Assembly: GCA_035945115.1 (NCBI GenBank)
Contig: DASZAN010000206.1
Location: 37,484 to 101,483, forward strand
Source of the DNA: DAHUYF01 sp035945115
GTDB lineage: Bacteria; Pseudomonadota; Alphaproteobacteria; ATCC43930; CGMCC-115725
DNA: 64,000 bases
Direction: 5' to 3'
Shown one piece after another: positions 57,148 through 64,000 of the stretch. The notes below the pieces were generated by a model. It worked only from the letters and a program-made list of their open reading frames with translations, was not told the origin of the DNA and made no database searches. Position numbers and translations under genes: made by a program. Within the stretch, counting starts at the first letter, position 1. Each line of letters starts with the position of its first letter.

Positions 57148-57885
57148 CTACTGCGGCAGATACCCCGCGAATTGCTTCTCGACACCCTTGGGATCGGCGG
57201 CGAGGCCCTGCGCCACGCCTTGCGCCATGTCGCCGGGATAGACGTCCTCGACGCCTTCCTCGAGCGCCGCGAGCGCGGCGTTGGCGACGTCGCGGGGCGG
57301 CAGTTTGGGCGGCGGATATTCTGCTTCCATGTCGGTGTCGACGACGCCCGGCATCACCCCCATGACGAAGGTGCCTTGCTTGGCGAGCTCCGCGCGCACG
57401 CACTGGGTGAGGCTCAATCCCGCCGCCTTCGAGGCCGAGAGCGAGCCGCGCATCGGCAGGTTCACGCGCGCCAGAATCGACAGCATGTTGATGATGGCGC
57501 CCCCACCATTGGCCTTGAGCACCGGCGCAAACGCGCGGCACATCCCCAGCGTCCCGAAATAGTTGGTCTCCATCTCTTCACGTGCCGCGTTAAGATCGGG
57601 TGCGGCGAGCATGCCAAGCCGCCGGCTCACCCCGGCATTGTTCACGAGGAGCCTTACATCGCGGCAGCGCTCCGCCGCCGCGGCCACTTGCCGGTCGTTC
57701 GTGATGTCGAGTGCGATCGCTTCCACCTTGCCAGGATGCGCCTTGACGAGATCCGCGACGGCATCGGGCTTGCGCGCCCCGGCATAGACCTTCTTGGCGC
57801 CGCGCTCGATGAGGGCGGCGACGAAAGCGCGGCCGATGCCGCGGTTGGCGCCCGTGACCAAAGCGATGGAACCGGCAACCTTCAT
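57148..57885 (-). CDS. Short-chain dehydrogenase-like protein, own start within the fused frame
   Basis: 245 residues from ATG 57883-57885, which has a very strong ribosome-binding site (GGGGGAGGGAG). Rossmann motif TGANRGIG (11-18), VNNAGVS and the cofactor Lys153 in SASKAA are present, and Ser136 is in place. The catalytic Tyr is not: the position four before Lys153 is Leu149 (codon at 57439-57441). Classical oxidoreductase activity is therefore doubtful. Substrate unknown. Confidence 0.75.
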   Translation of the reverse strand: MKVAGSIALVTGANRGIGRAFVAALIERGAKKVYAGARKPDAVADLVKAHPGKVEAIALDITNDRQVAAAAERCRDVRLLVNNAGVSRRLGMLAAPDLNAAREEMETNYFGTLGMCRAFAPVLKANGGGAIINMLSILARVNLPMRGSLSASKAAGLSLTQCVRAELAKQGTFVMGVMPGVVDTDMEAEYPPPKLPPRDVANAALAALEEGVEDVYPGDMAQGVAQGLAADPKGVEKQFAGYLPQ

Positions 57886-58740
57886 GACGCTCCCTCCCCC
57901 GCTTCCGCGCGGATCGACATCCTCGCTGCTGGCGCGCTCGATCCAGCCACTGTCGACGATAGGCAACGGCACCGCCTCGAGCAACGCGCGCGTATACGCC
58001 ACTTGCGGCGCGGCGAAGACGCCCTCGCAAGACCCGCTTTCGACGACGCGGCCTTGCGCCAGCACCAGGACGCGGTCGCAAAGCACGCGCACCACCGAGA
58101 GATCATGGCTGATGAAGATGAGGGAAATGCCGAGATCGCGCTTCAGGTCATGCAGCAAGGTCAGGATCTGCGCCTGCGAGGAGACGTCAAGCCCCGAGAC
58201 GATCTCGTCCGCGACGACGAGCGCCGGGTCGAGCGCGATCGCGCGCGCAATGCCGACCCGTTGACGCTGGCCGCCCGAAAGCTCGTGCGGATAGCGCTCG
58301 CCGAGCCGCGCCGCCAGGCCCACCCGGTCGAGGAGAGATGCGGCGCGCCGGCGGCCCTGGCGGCGATCGGCGACGCGACCATAGGCGAAGAGCGGTTGCG
58401 CCACGATGTCGGCGACGCGCCGGCGCGGGTTGAGCGCCGAGAGCGGGTCCTGGAAGATCATCTGCAGGCGGGCACGCAGCGGCCGGAGCGCGCTTTCGTC
58501 AAGATCGGTGATGTCGCGCCCGTCGAAAAGGATGCGTCCGCCGGTCGGCCGCAAGAGCCGCAGCAGCGTGCGCGCCAGCGAGGTCTTGCCCGAGCCGCTC
58601 TCGCCGACGATGCCGAGCGACTCGCCGCGCGCGAGATCGAGATCGATGCCGTGGAGAATCTCGATGAGGGGCGCCGACGCGAAGAGACGCTTGGCGCCGC
58701 GGTCCGGCAAGGCGAGCCTGAGATCGCGCGCCTCAAGCAT
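57148..58740 (-). CDS. Oligopeptide ABC ATPase (DppF-like) fused in frame to an SDR
   Basis: One open frame of 530 residues. Residues 1 to about 270 are a DppF/OppF-type ATPase: Walker A GESGSGKTS (46-54), LSGGQRQRVGIARAIA signature, ALVVADEIVSGLD Walker B (Ile-Val-Ser for the usual Pro-Thr-Ser/Ala). It ends at the normal place for the family (YTRALLEAVPLPIV), but there is no stop; the frame passes through GSGGGS into the SDR Met (residue 286). The ATG overlaps the partner ATPase stop by 8 nt. Either a true fusion or a lost stop codon; the SDR could also be made from its own start. Confidence 0.75.
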   Translation of the reverse strand: MLEARDLRLALPDRGAKRLFASAPLIEILHGIDLDLARGESLGIVGESGSGKTSLARTLLRLLRPTGGRILFDGRDITDLDESALRPLRARLQMIFQDPLSALNPRRRVADIVAQPLFAYGRVADRRQGRRRAASLLDRVGLAARLGERYPHELSGGQRQRVGIARAIALDPALVVADEIVSGLDVSSQAQILTLLHDLKRDLGISLIFISHDLSVVRVLCDRVLVLAQGRVVESGSCEGVFAAPQVAYTRALLEAVPLPIVDSGWIERASSEDVDPRGSGGGSVMKVAGSIALVTGANRGIGRAFVAALIERGAKKVYAGARKPDAVADLVKAHPGKVEAIALDITNDRQVAAAAERCRDVRLLVNNAGVSRRLGMLAAPDLNAAREEMETNYFGTLGMCRAFAPVLKANGGGAIINMLSILARVNLPMRGSLSASKAAGLSLTQCVRAELAKQGTFVMGVMPGVVDTDMEAEYPPPKLPPRDVANAALAALEEGVEDVYPGDMAQGVAQGLAADPKGVEKQFAGYLPQ

Positions 58741-59626
58741 GGGCGAACGTTCGAGCGCGGCGCTCGTCGTACGCGGCGGCTTCGGCGAGGAGCCGGTCGA
58801 TGAGCGCCGACGGCACCGGCTTCAGCGCTTCCGCCGGCCGGTCGTAGCGCGGCGTCGCGGCGAAAAGCGCCCGCGTGTAATCGTGCTTGGGACGCGCAAA
58901 GATTTCTGCGACGGACGCCCATTCTAGGACGCGCCCCGAATGCATCACCGCCACCTCATCGCAAATCTTAGAGACGACGCCCAAATCGTGGCTGATGAAG
59001 AGGAGCGCGGTGCCGAAATCTGTCTGCAGCTCCTTGATGAGGCGGAGGATCCGGCGCTGCACTGTGACGTCGAGCGCTGTCGTCGGCTCGTCGGCGACGA
59101 TGAGCCGGGGGCGACAGGCAAAGGCGATGGCGATGAGCACGCGCTGGCGCATTCCGCCCGAGAGCTCATGCGGATATTGCCGCAGCACCCGCGCGGGCTG
59201 GCGGATGTGAACGGCGTCGAGCAATTCCTTGGCGCGCGCTTCCGCCGCGGCGTGGTCGAGCCGGAGATGAAGGCGCAGCACATCGGTCATCTGCGCGTCG
59301 ATGCGACGTACCGGATTGAGCGCACTCATCGGGTCCTGCGGGATGAGTGCCATGCCGCGGCCCAAGAGCGTGCGGCGCGCCTCGCCCGCGAGATGCGTGA
59401 TGTCGCGTCCGGCGAACGTGATCGTGCCGCCGCTGGTGCGAGCGCGGCCGGGCGCGATCCCCAGCACCGCCTTCCCCACCATGGTCTTCCCGGCGCCGCT
59501 CTCGCCGACAAGGCCCAAGACGCCCCCTGGCGCAAGGCTGAGGCTGACGCCGCGCAACACCGGCAGCGCGCCCGAGGGCAGCGCGAGCTCGAGGTGGAGG
59601 TTGTCAATCGCAAGGAGTGCGCTCAC
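58733..59626 (-). CDS. Oligopeptide/dipeptide ABC transporter ATPase (DppD-like)
   Basis: 297 residues. Walker A GESGAGKTM (41-49), the DppD/OppD-type IPQDPMSALNP block, LSGGMRQRVLIAIA signature and LIVADEPTTALD Walker B, and a C-terminal oligopeptide-transporter region. It forms a pair with the following DppF-like ATPase, overlapping by 8 nt, but no permease or binding-protein gene of the Dpp type is next to it. Confidence 0.88.
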   Translation of the reverse strand: MSALLAIDNLHLELALPSGALPVLRGVSLSLAPGGVLGLVGESGAGKTMVGKAVLGIAPGRARTSGGTITFAGRDITHLAGEARRTLLGRGMALIPQDPMSALNPVRRIDAQMTDVLRLHLRLDHAAAEARAKELLDAVHIRQPARVLRQYPHELSGGMRQRVLIAIAFACRPRLIVADEPTTALDVTVQRRILRLIKELQTDFGTALLFISHDLGVVSKICDEVAVMHSGRVLEWASVAEIFARPKHDYTRALFAATPRYDRPAEALKPVPSALIDRLLAEAAAYDERRARTFAHA

Positions 59627-59715
59627 GGCCGATGCTTAGGATGCCAGCGGCGTGCTGACAATCGCTGGGTTTCCCCGGTAGATTAGGTGAAGGCGCAAGC
59701 GCGCGTGAGGCTAGG

Positions 59716-61038
59716 ATGGCGGGCGAGGTGCCTTGGTGGCAGGGTTATTTCCGCATCTGGATAGAGCGGATCGGCGTGGTTGCACCGGCCGTCGTGCTGA
59801 CCACCGCCGCCTTCGCCGTTGCCTATCACTTCGTCCAGCCGGCGCCGCCGGGCCATTTCGTCATGGCCACCGGCGCCGCGGACGGCGTCTATAGTTATTA
59901 CGGCCGCATCTATCGCGATCTGATGGCGCGCGAAGGGATCGAGGTTACGTTGGTCGAGACAGCCGGCTCGATCGACAATATCGACCTCTTGAACCGCGGC
60001 AAGGCCGATGTCGCGTTCGTCCAGGGCGGCACGCGCAACGATGAGGGCGACACGAAGCTCCGTTCGCTCGCCAGTCTCTATTTCGAGCCAATCTGGCTTT
60101 TCGTTCGCAAGGATTTACCGGCGGCGCGGCTCGCCGAGCTGCGCGGACGGCGCGTGGCAGTCGGTGCCGAAGGGAGCGGCACGCGCGCGCTGGCGCTCCA
60201 GCTGCTTGGCGATATCGGGCTTAACGACACAAGCACCCGGATTTCGCCGTTGGGCGGCAGCGAGGCGATGGCGGCGCTCAGGGAGGAGCGACTGGATGCC
60301 GCGTTCTTGATCGGGCCCGGCAACTCGGCGCTGGTGCGCGGGTTTTTCGCCGCGCCGGAAATCAGACTTCTTCCCGTCGACCACACCGGCGCTTTTCGTC
60401 TGCAGCACCGTTTCCTCTCGCTCTTGACGCTTCCCGAAGGGGCGATCGATTTCCCTGCCGATCTCCCACCCGCCGACACGGTGCTGCTCGCGCCCGCCGC
60501 CAATCTCGTGATGCGCGAGGACTTTCATCCCGCGCTCGCCGAGTTACTGCTCATCCAGGCGCGCCAGATCCACAGCTACGCCGGGATTTTCGAAGAGGCG
60601 GGCGAGTTCCCATCGCGGAAATTCCTCGACTATCCCATCGCCGAGCCGGCGGGGCGCTTCTTCGATTCAGGTCCGTCGTTCTTGCAGCGCTTTCTGCCGT
60701 TCTGGGCGGCGAACCTCATCGATCGGCTCAAGATCATGCTGCTGCCGCTGATCGCGCTCGCCTATCCTTTCATCAAAGTGATCCCGCCCACTTACAACTG
60801 GCGCATGCAATCGCGCATCAATCGCTGGTACAAGGAACTACAAGCGATCGAACGCAATCTCCTGGCTGGCGCGACGCCGGAGGAGCTGCGCCAGCAGCTC
60901 GCGCGCGTCGAGGCGATCGAGCAGAAGGTCCGCCGCATCACCATGCCGGTCGCTTACGGCAATCCGCTCTACAGCCTGCGAGGACATATTTCCATGCTGC
61001 GCGACGAGCTGCGCAGCGCCGTCGAGCGGAGTGCTTAG
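59716..61038 (+). CDS. TAXI-family solute-binding protein with membrane anchors
   Basis: 440 residues from ATG 59716. An N-terminal membrane helix (about 22-41) precedes a TAXI/NMT1-like periplasmic binding fold (about 45-310; MATGAADGVYSYYGRIYRDL, VETAGSIDNIDLLNRGKADV, VAVGAEGSGTRALALQLL). A second hydrophobic segment (about 340-360) and a charged coiled C-terminal tail follow. TAXI proteins normally serve TRAP transporters; no DctQM partner is nearby, and the double anchoring suggests a fixed sensor or receptor. Confidence 0.82.
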   Translation: MAGEVPWWQGYFRIWIERIGVVAPAVVLTTAAFAVAYHFVQPAPPGHFVMATGAADGVYSYYGRIYRDLMAREGIEVTLVETAGSIDNIDLLNRGKADVAFVQGGTRNDEGDTKLRSLASLYFEPIWLFVRKDLPAARLAELRGRRVAVGAEGSGTRALALQLLGDIGLNDTSTRISPLGGSEAMAALREERLDAAFLIGPGNSALVRGFFAAPEIRLLPVDHTGAFRLQHRFLSLLTLPEGAIDFPADLPPADTVLLAPAANLVMREDFHPALAELLLIQARQIHSYAGIFEEAGEFPSRKFLDYPIAEPAGRFFDSGPSFLQRFLPFWAANLIDRLKIMLLPLIALAYPFIKVIPPTYNWRMQSRINRWYKELQAIERNLLAGATPEELRQQLARVEAIEQKVRRITMPVAYGNPLYSLRGHISMLRDELRSAVERSA

Positions 61039-61046
61039 AAAAACCT

Positions 61047-62342
61047 TCAAAAGAACGTGCGGATCGCCCCGACGACATCGTAGGCGTCGTCGACCACGGG
61101 GATGACCCGCCACTTGTCGAAGGTGAGGCAGGGATGCGAGATGCCGAAGGCGACCATGTCGCCAACCGCGAGCTGCGAGTTTGCCGGCACGGTCATGTGG
61201 CAATGCTGGTCGTTGAGCCCGGTCACGACGTGGCCTGGTTCCAACGGTGTTGGTGCTCGACCCGATGCGCCGCCGGGGCGGAACCAGCGGAGCGCCACGG
61301 GCATCTCGTCGTAGGAGATGTCGCGCTTGCCCATGGTGAGCAGCACCTTCTCGGGCTCGGGCCGCGACTGGACGTACGCCCAGACCTCGAGTGCGGCTTC
61401 GGGCCCGGCGTTGAGCCGGGCAAGCTCGGGCGAACGTCGCACGAGATCGTCGAAGGCGTGCGCGTAAAGCCCCGAGTCATGCGTGAGATAGCAGCCGCTC
61501 CGCGTCACTACGCGCACCTCGCGCGTGAGCCCGGCCCGAGCAAACCGCGCAGCAACCATGTCATAGAAGGCCGAGCCGCCCGCGCTGAGCAGCAGCGGCC
61601 CCTCAGCAAATAAGCCCTCGCGCTCGACAGCAACCGCGATCTCGACGAGAAAATCGAGAAAACTCGAGACGGCGGTGGCCTTGGCGTCGGCACTCCCCGG
61701 GAAGAGCCCCTCGAATCCCTCGACGCCGCGCAGCGCGAGCGCTGGTGCGGCGGCCACGGCGCGCGCTACCGCCAGCGCTGACACGAGATCGCGGCAGCCA
61801 GTGCGACCGCCGCGATATCCGCCTTCAAGAAGGAGTTGGAGCGGCCGGTCGAGCCGAGCCATGCTTGCAGCCTCGGCCAGCTGCGCCGCGCCTGCCACGG
61901 AGTCGACGAGGCAGTAGAAGTCGAAGCCGGGGTCGCGCGCGAGCTCGGCCAGCACGTAGCGGATCGCCTGGCGGCCGACGAGCTGGTTTGCCAGGATGAC
62001 GCGCTTGACGCCATAGGCGCGCGCGACCTGGACCTGGTGAACGGTCGCCACCGTGATCGCCCAGGCGCCGTCAGCGAGCTGGGCGTCGAAGAGCTGGGGA
62101 CTCATCGTCGTCTTGCCGTGCGGCGCGATCACCGCGCCCGAATGCCGCAGGAAAGCCTGCATCCAGTGCCGATTGGCGGCGACCGCACTCTGACGCAGCA
62201 CTGCCACGGGTAATGGAAGGTCTTCGCGCAAAAGGTTCCAGCCCTGGGCACCGATCGCATCGAGCGTGAGGGGTGTGAGACCGCCCGGCATGCCCTTGAT
62301 GCGCTGGTCGACGAAGGATTGATCGAGCTCGCGCAAGTCCAT
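61047..62342 (-). CDS. D-serine-deaminase-like PLP enzyme (fold type III)
   Basis: 431 residues from ATG 62340-62342 with GGGAGCGAG upstream; the ORF could extend 14 residues further but less plausibly. Alanine-racemase-type N-terminal barrel with PLP Lys77 in IAPHGKTTMSPQLFD, and a C-terminal beta domain with the D-serine dehydratase zinc-type ligands in LNDQHCHM. The family includes D-serine dehydratase, amino-acid deaminases and D-threonine aldolase; HGKTTM favours the deaminase group. It is divergent from acdS, 146 nt apart. Confidence 0.83.
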   Translation of the reverse strand: MDLRELDQSFVDQRIKGMPGGLTPLTLDAIGAQGWNLLREDLPLPVAVLRQSAVAANRHWMQAFLRHSGAVIAPHGKTTMSPQLFDAQLADGAWAITVATVHQVQVARAYGVKRVILANQLVGRQAIRYVLAELARDPGFDFYCLVDSVAGAAQLAEAASMARLDRPLQLLLEGGYRGGRTGCRDLVSALAVARAVAAAPALALRGVEGFEGLFPGSADAKATAVSSFLDFLVEIAVAVEREGLFAEGPLLLSAGGSAFYDMVAARFARAGLTREVRVVTRSGCYLTHDSGLYAHAFDDLVRRSPELARLNAGPEAALEVWAYVQSRPEPEKVLLTMGKRDISYDEMPVALRWFRPGGASGRAPTPLEPGHVVTGLNDQHCHMTVPANSQLAVGDMVAFGISHPCLTFDKWRVIPVVDDAYDVVGAIRTFF

Positions 62343-62430
62343 GGATCTCGCTCCCTGTTGATGCGGTACCCAATCACGTAGCAAAGCACGGGCGTACCTG
62401 GCCGCGCCAATTTTCTCGGATTCAGAGTAA

Positions 62431-62448
62431 GCGTTCTCGACTGAACGC
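62431..62448. promoter_or_regulatory. Palindrome in the divergent acdS promoter region
   Basis: GCGTTC-TCGACT-GAACGC, a perfect 6-bp inverted repeat, 41 nt before the acdS ATG and 88 nt before the divergent deaminase start. Possible operator for a shared regulator. Confidence 0.35.
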
Positions 62449-62488
62449 GAGTAGACTGGAACGATACATTCAATCGGATCGATGCCGC

Positions 62489-63505
62489 ATGATGCTCGCC
62501 AAGTTCCCGCGCTATCCCCTCACCTTCGGACCGACGCCGATCGAAAAGCTCGCCCGTTTGTCCGAGCATCTGGGCGGCGCCGTCGAAATCTATGCCAAGC
62601 GCGAGGATTGCAATTCGGGCCTCGCCTTCGGCGGCAACAAGATCCGCAAGCTCGAATACATCGTGCCCGACGCCATCGCATCCAACGCCGACACGCTGGT
62701 GACGATCGGCGGCGTGCAATCGAACCACACGCGCCAGGTTGCTGCCGTTGCCGCCAAGATCGGCATGAAGTGCCGGCTGGTGCAGGAGAGCTGGGTTCCG
62801 TTTCCCGACGCCGTCTATGACCGGGTCGGCAATATCTTGATGAGCCGGATCCTGGGGGCGGAGATCGAGCTCGTGGACGAGGGCTTCGACATCGGCATCC
62901 GCGAGAGCTGGGAACGGGCGATCGCCGACGTGAAGGCCAAGGGCGGGAAGCCTTACCCAATCCCCGCGGGCGCGTCGGTTCACAAACTGGGCGGCCTCGG
63001 CTTCGTCGGCTTTGCCGAGGAGGTGCGCGCGCAAGAGGCCCATCTCGGCTTCACGTTCGACTACATCATCGTCTGCACGGTGACGGGCTCGACGCATGCC
63101 GGCATGGTCGTCGGCTTCGCCAAAGACGGACGCGAGCGCAAGGTGATCGGGATCGATGCCTCCGGCACGCCGGCCGCGACGAGGCAGCAGGTCCTGGACA
63201 TCGCTCGGAACACGGCCGCGCTGGTCGAGCTCGGTCGAGACATCAGCGCCGCCGACGTCGTCCTCAAGGAAGACTATGCCTATCCCGCCTACGGTGTTCC
63301 CTCCGCCGAAACCAATGACGCCATTCGCTTGTGCGCGCGCCTCGAAGGCATGATGACCGATCCCGTCTATGAGGGAAAATCCATGCAGGGGATGATCGAT
63401 CTCGTGAGAAAAGGATTCTTTCCGCCGAAATCCAGGATCCTCTACGCGCATCTCGGCGGCGTGCCCGCGATCAACGGCTACAGCTATCTCTACCGCAATG
63501 GCTAG
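62489..63505 (+). CDS. acdS: 1-aminocyclopropane-1-carboxylate deaminase
   Basis: Opens ACC, the plant ethylene precursor, to 2-oxobutanoate and ammonia. 338 residues, exactly the length of characterised ACC deaminases. PLP Lys51 (GGNKIRKLEY), Ser78, Tyr268, Tyr294, Glu295 and Leu322 all fall at the positions that distinguish ACC deaminase from D-cysteine desulfhydrase. One deviation is SNHTRQ in place of SNQTRQ (His80). An acdR-type regulator is not adjacent. Confidence 0.92.
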   Translation: MMLAKFPRYPLTFGPTPIEKLARLSEHLGGAVEIYAKREDCNSGLAFGGNKIRKLEYIVPDAIASNADTLVTIGGVQSNHTRQVAAVAAKIGMKCRLVQESWVPFPDAVYDRVGNILMSRILGAEIELVDEGFDIGIRESWERAIADVKAKGGKPYPIPAGASVHKLGGLGFVGFAEEVRAQEAHLGFTFDYIIVCTVTGSTHAGMVVGFAKDGRERKVIGIDASGTPAATRQQVLDIARNTAALVELGRDISAADVVLKEDYAYPAYGVPSAETNDAIRLCARLEGMMTDPVYEGKSMQGMIDLVRKGFFPPKSRILYAHLGGVPAINGYSYLYRNG

Positions 63506-63549
63506 ACCCTGCCCCAGTGACAAGCGATGGTCGTGTATGCTCATCGCCG

Positions 63550-63873
63550 ATGACTGACGTCACGAACTCATTTCTGCTGATCTATGCGGGGCTCTTTCCG
63601 ATCGTCAATCCAATCGGAGGCGCGCCGATCTTCCTCAGCTTGACGCGGCAATCGAGCGAAGCCGAACGCCACGCGCTCGCGGCTCGCATTGCGCTCAATG
63701 GCTTTTGTCTGCTGCTGGCTTCGCTCTTTGTCGGATCGCATGTGCTCGAGTTCTTCGGCATCACCTTGCCCGTGGTGCGCATCGGCGGCGGCTTGGTCGT
63801 CATCGCCTTCGCCTGGAAGCTCTTGAATGCGGAAGGAACTCTCGAAGACCAGCGCGCGCCGGCTAGAGTCTGA
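63550..63873 (+). pseudogene. MarC-family membrane protein, truncated by an insertion
   Basis: From ATG 63550 the frame reads MTDVTNSFLLIYAGLFPIVN, the MarC N-terminus, with three membrane helices. It stays typical up to VVIAFAWKLLNAEGTLED, then ends after 107 residues where the family has about 200. The break coincides with CTAG at 63863-63866 and the start of an IS630-type element, so the gene has lost its second half. The last few residues and the stop codon are supplied by the inserted DNA. Confidence 0.8.
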
Positions 63874-64000
63874 TTCGTTTGGGCGGAATCGCTTTTGAGG
63901 ATTCCCAAGGGGCTCGATTTCTGATTCAAGATGCTGGCTGGAGTTGGGGGGCCAGCATGGATGGCGAGACCCTATTCGCTTGATCTTCGCGAGCGCGTCG
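63866..64000 (+). mobile_element. IS630-family insertion sequence, left end only
   Basis: The element appears to start at the CTAG at 63863-63866; IS630 elements insert at TA, often within CTAG. The left end carries two copies of TCTGATTC (63869-63876 and 63920-63927), then the transposase start. The right end and the flanking target duplicate lie beyond the window. Confidence 0.7.
63961..64000 (+). CDS. IS630-family transposase, N-terminal fragment
   Basis: ATG 63961 reads MARPYSLDLRERV, the highly conserved opening of IS630-family transposases (helix-turn-helix domain start), then the window ends. Only 13 residues are visible; the position directly after a MarC gene break supports it. Confidence 0.75.
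   Translation, partial: MARPYSLDLRERV

Noticed and set aside
62129..63544. Minus-strand open frame of 471 codons opposite acdS
   Set aside because: acdS on the plus strand has every active-site residue; the antisense frame has no recognisable domain.

Overview
The window is a 64 kb piece of a GC-rich alphaproteobacterial chromosome. It is almost entirely gene-dense core genome. Points that place it in Alphaproteobacteria (Rhodospirillales- or Hyphomicrobiales-like; I cannot go further without a search) are LpxI rather than LpxH, a short prolyl-tRNA synthetase, one contiguous 14-gene nuo operon followed by birA-coaX-RNase J-mce, and the tig-clpP-clpX-lon-hup order. Nearly all of the first 48 kb is transcribed from the minus strand.

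Layout (minus strand unless stated). 1-13 kb: envelope and translation cluster, in transcription order rpsB, tsf, pyrH, frr, uppS, cdsA, rseP, bamA, skp, lpxD, fabZ, lpxA, lpxI, lpxB (cut by the window edge). The dxr gene expected between cdsA and rseP is absent. 13-22 kb: a membrane-anchored PilZ protein, dnaE, a lone 3-hydroxyanthranilate dioxygenase, a YciI-like protein (+), lolD/lolC, proS and a small exported protein. 22.3-22.7 kb is the only long gene-free stretch; it holds a candidate structured small RNA on the + strand ending in a perfect intrinsic terminator. 22.7-41 kb: DUF1467, mce, rnj, coaX, birA and nuoN to nuoA (complex I). 41-48.6 kb: tRNA-Asp, a frameshifted small gene, tRNA-Val (+), hup, lon, clpX, clpP, tig and tRNA-Leu.

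48.6-64 kb is more accessory in character, with both strands used. It holds an orphan iron-chelate-type binding protein, a PAS-like protein, an AceE/transketolase-like TPP enzyme, malonyl-CoA decarboxylase, the NAD(P)HX repair enzyme, and a pair of oligopeptide-type ABC ATPases. The second ATPase is fused in frame to a short-chain dehydrogenase that lacks its catalytic tyrosine. There follow a membrane-anchored TAXI protein, a divergent pair of PLP enzymes (D-amino-acid deaminase-like and ACC deaminase acdS), and a MarC gene cut short by an IS630-family element running off the right edge.

The core genes form long, tightly overlapping operons (ATGA/GTGA junctions are common). Three copies of a GC-rich palindromic repeat lie between genes, two of them inside the nuo operon. 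I found no CRISPR array, prophage, secretion island or clear new multi-gene defence system. The most unusual points are the candidate small RNA, the ABC-SDR fusion with the altered SDR active site, and the missing dxr.
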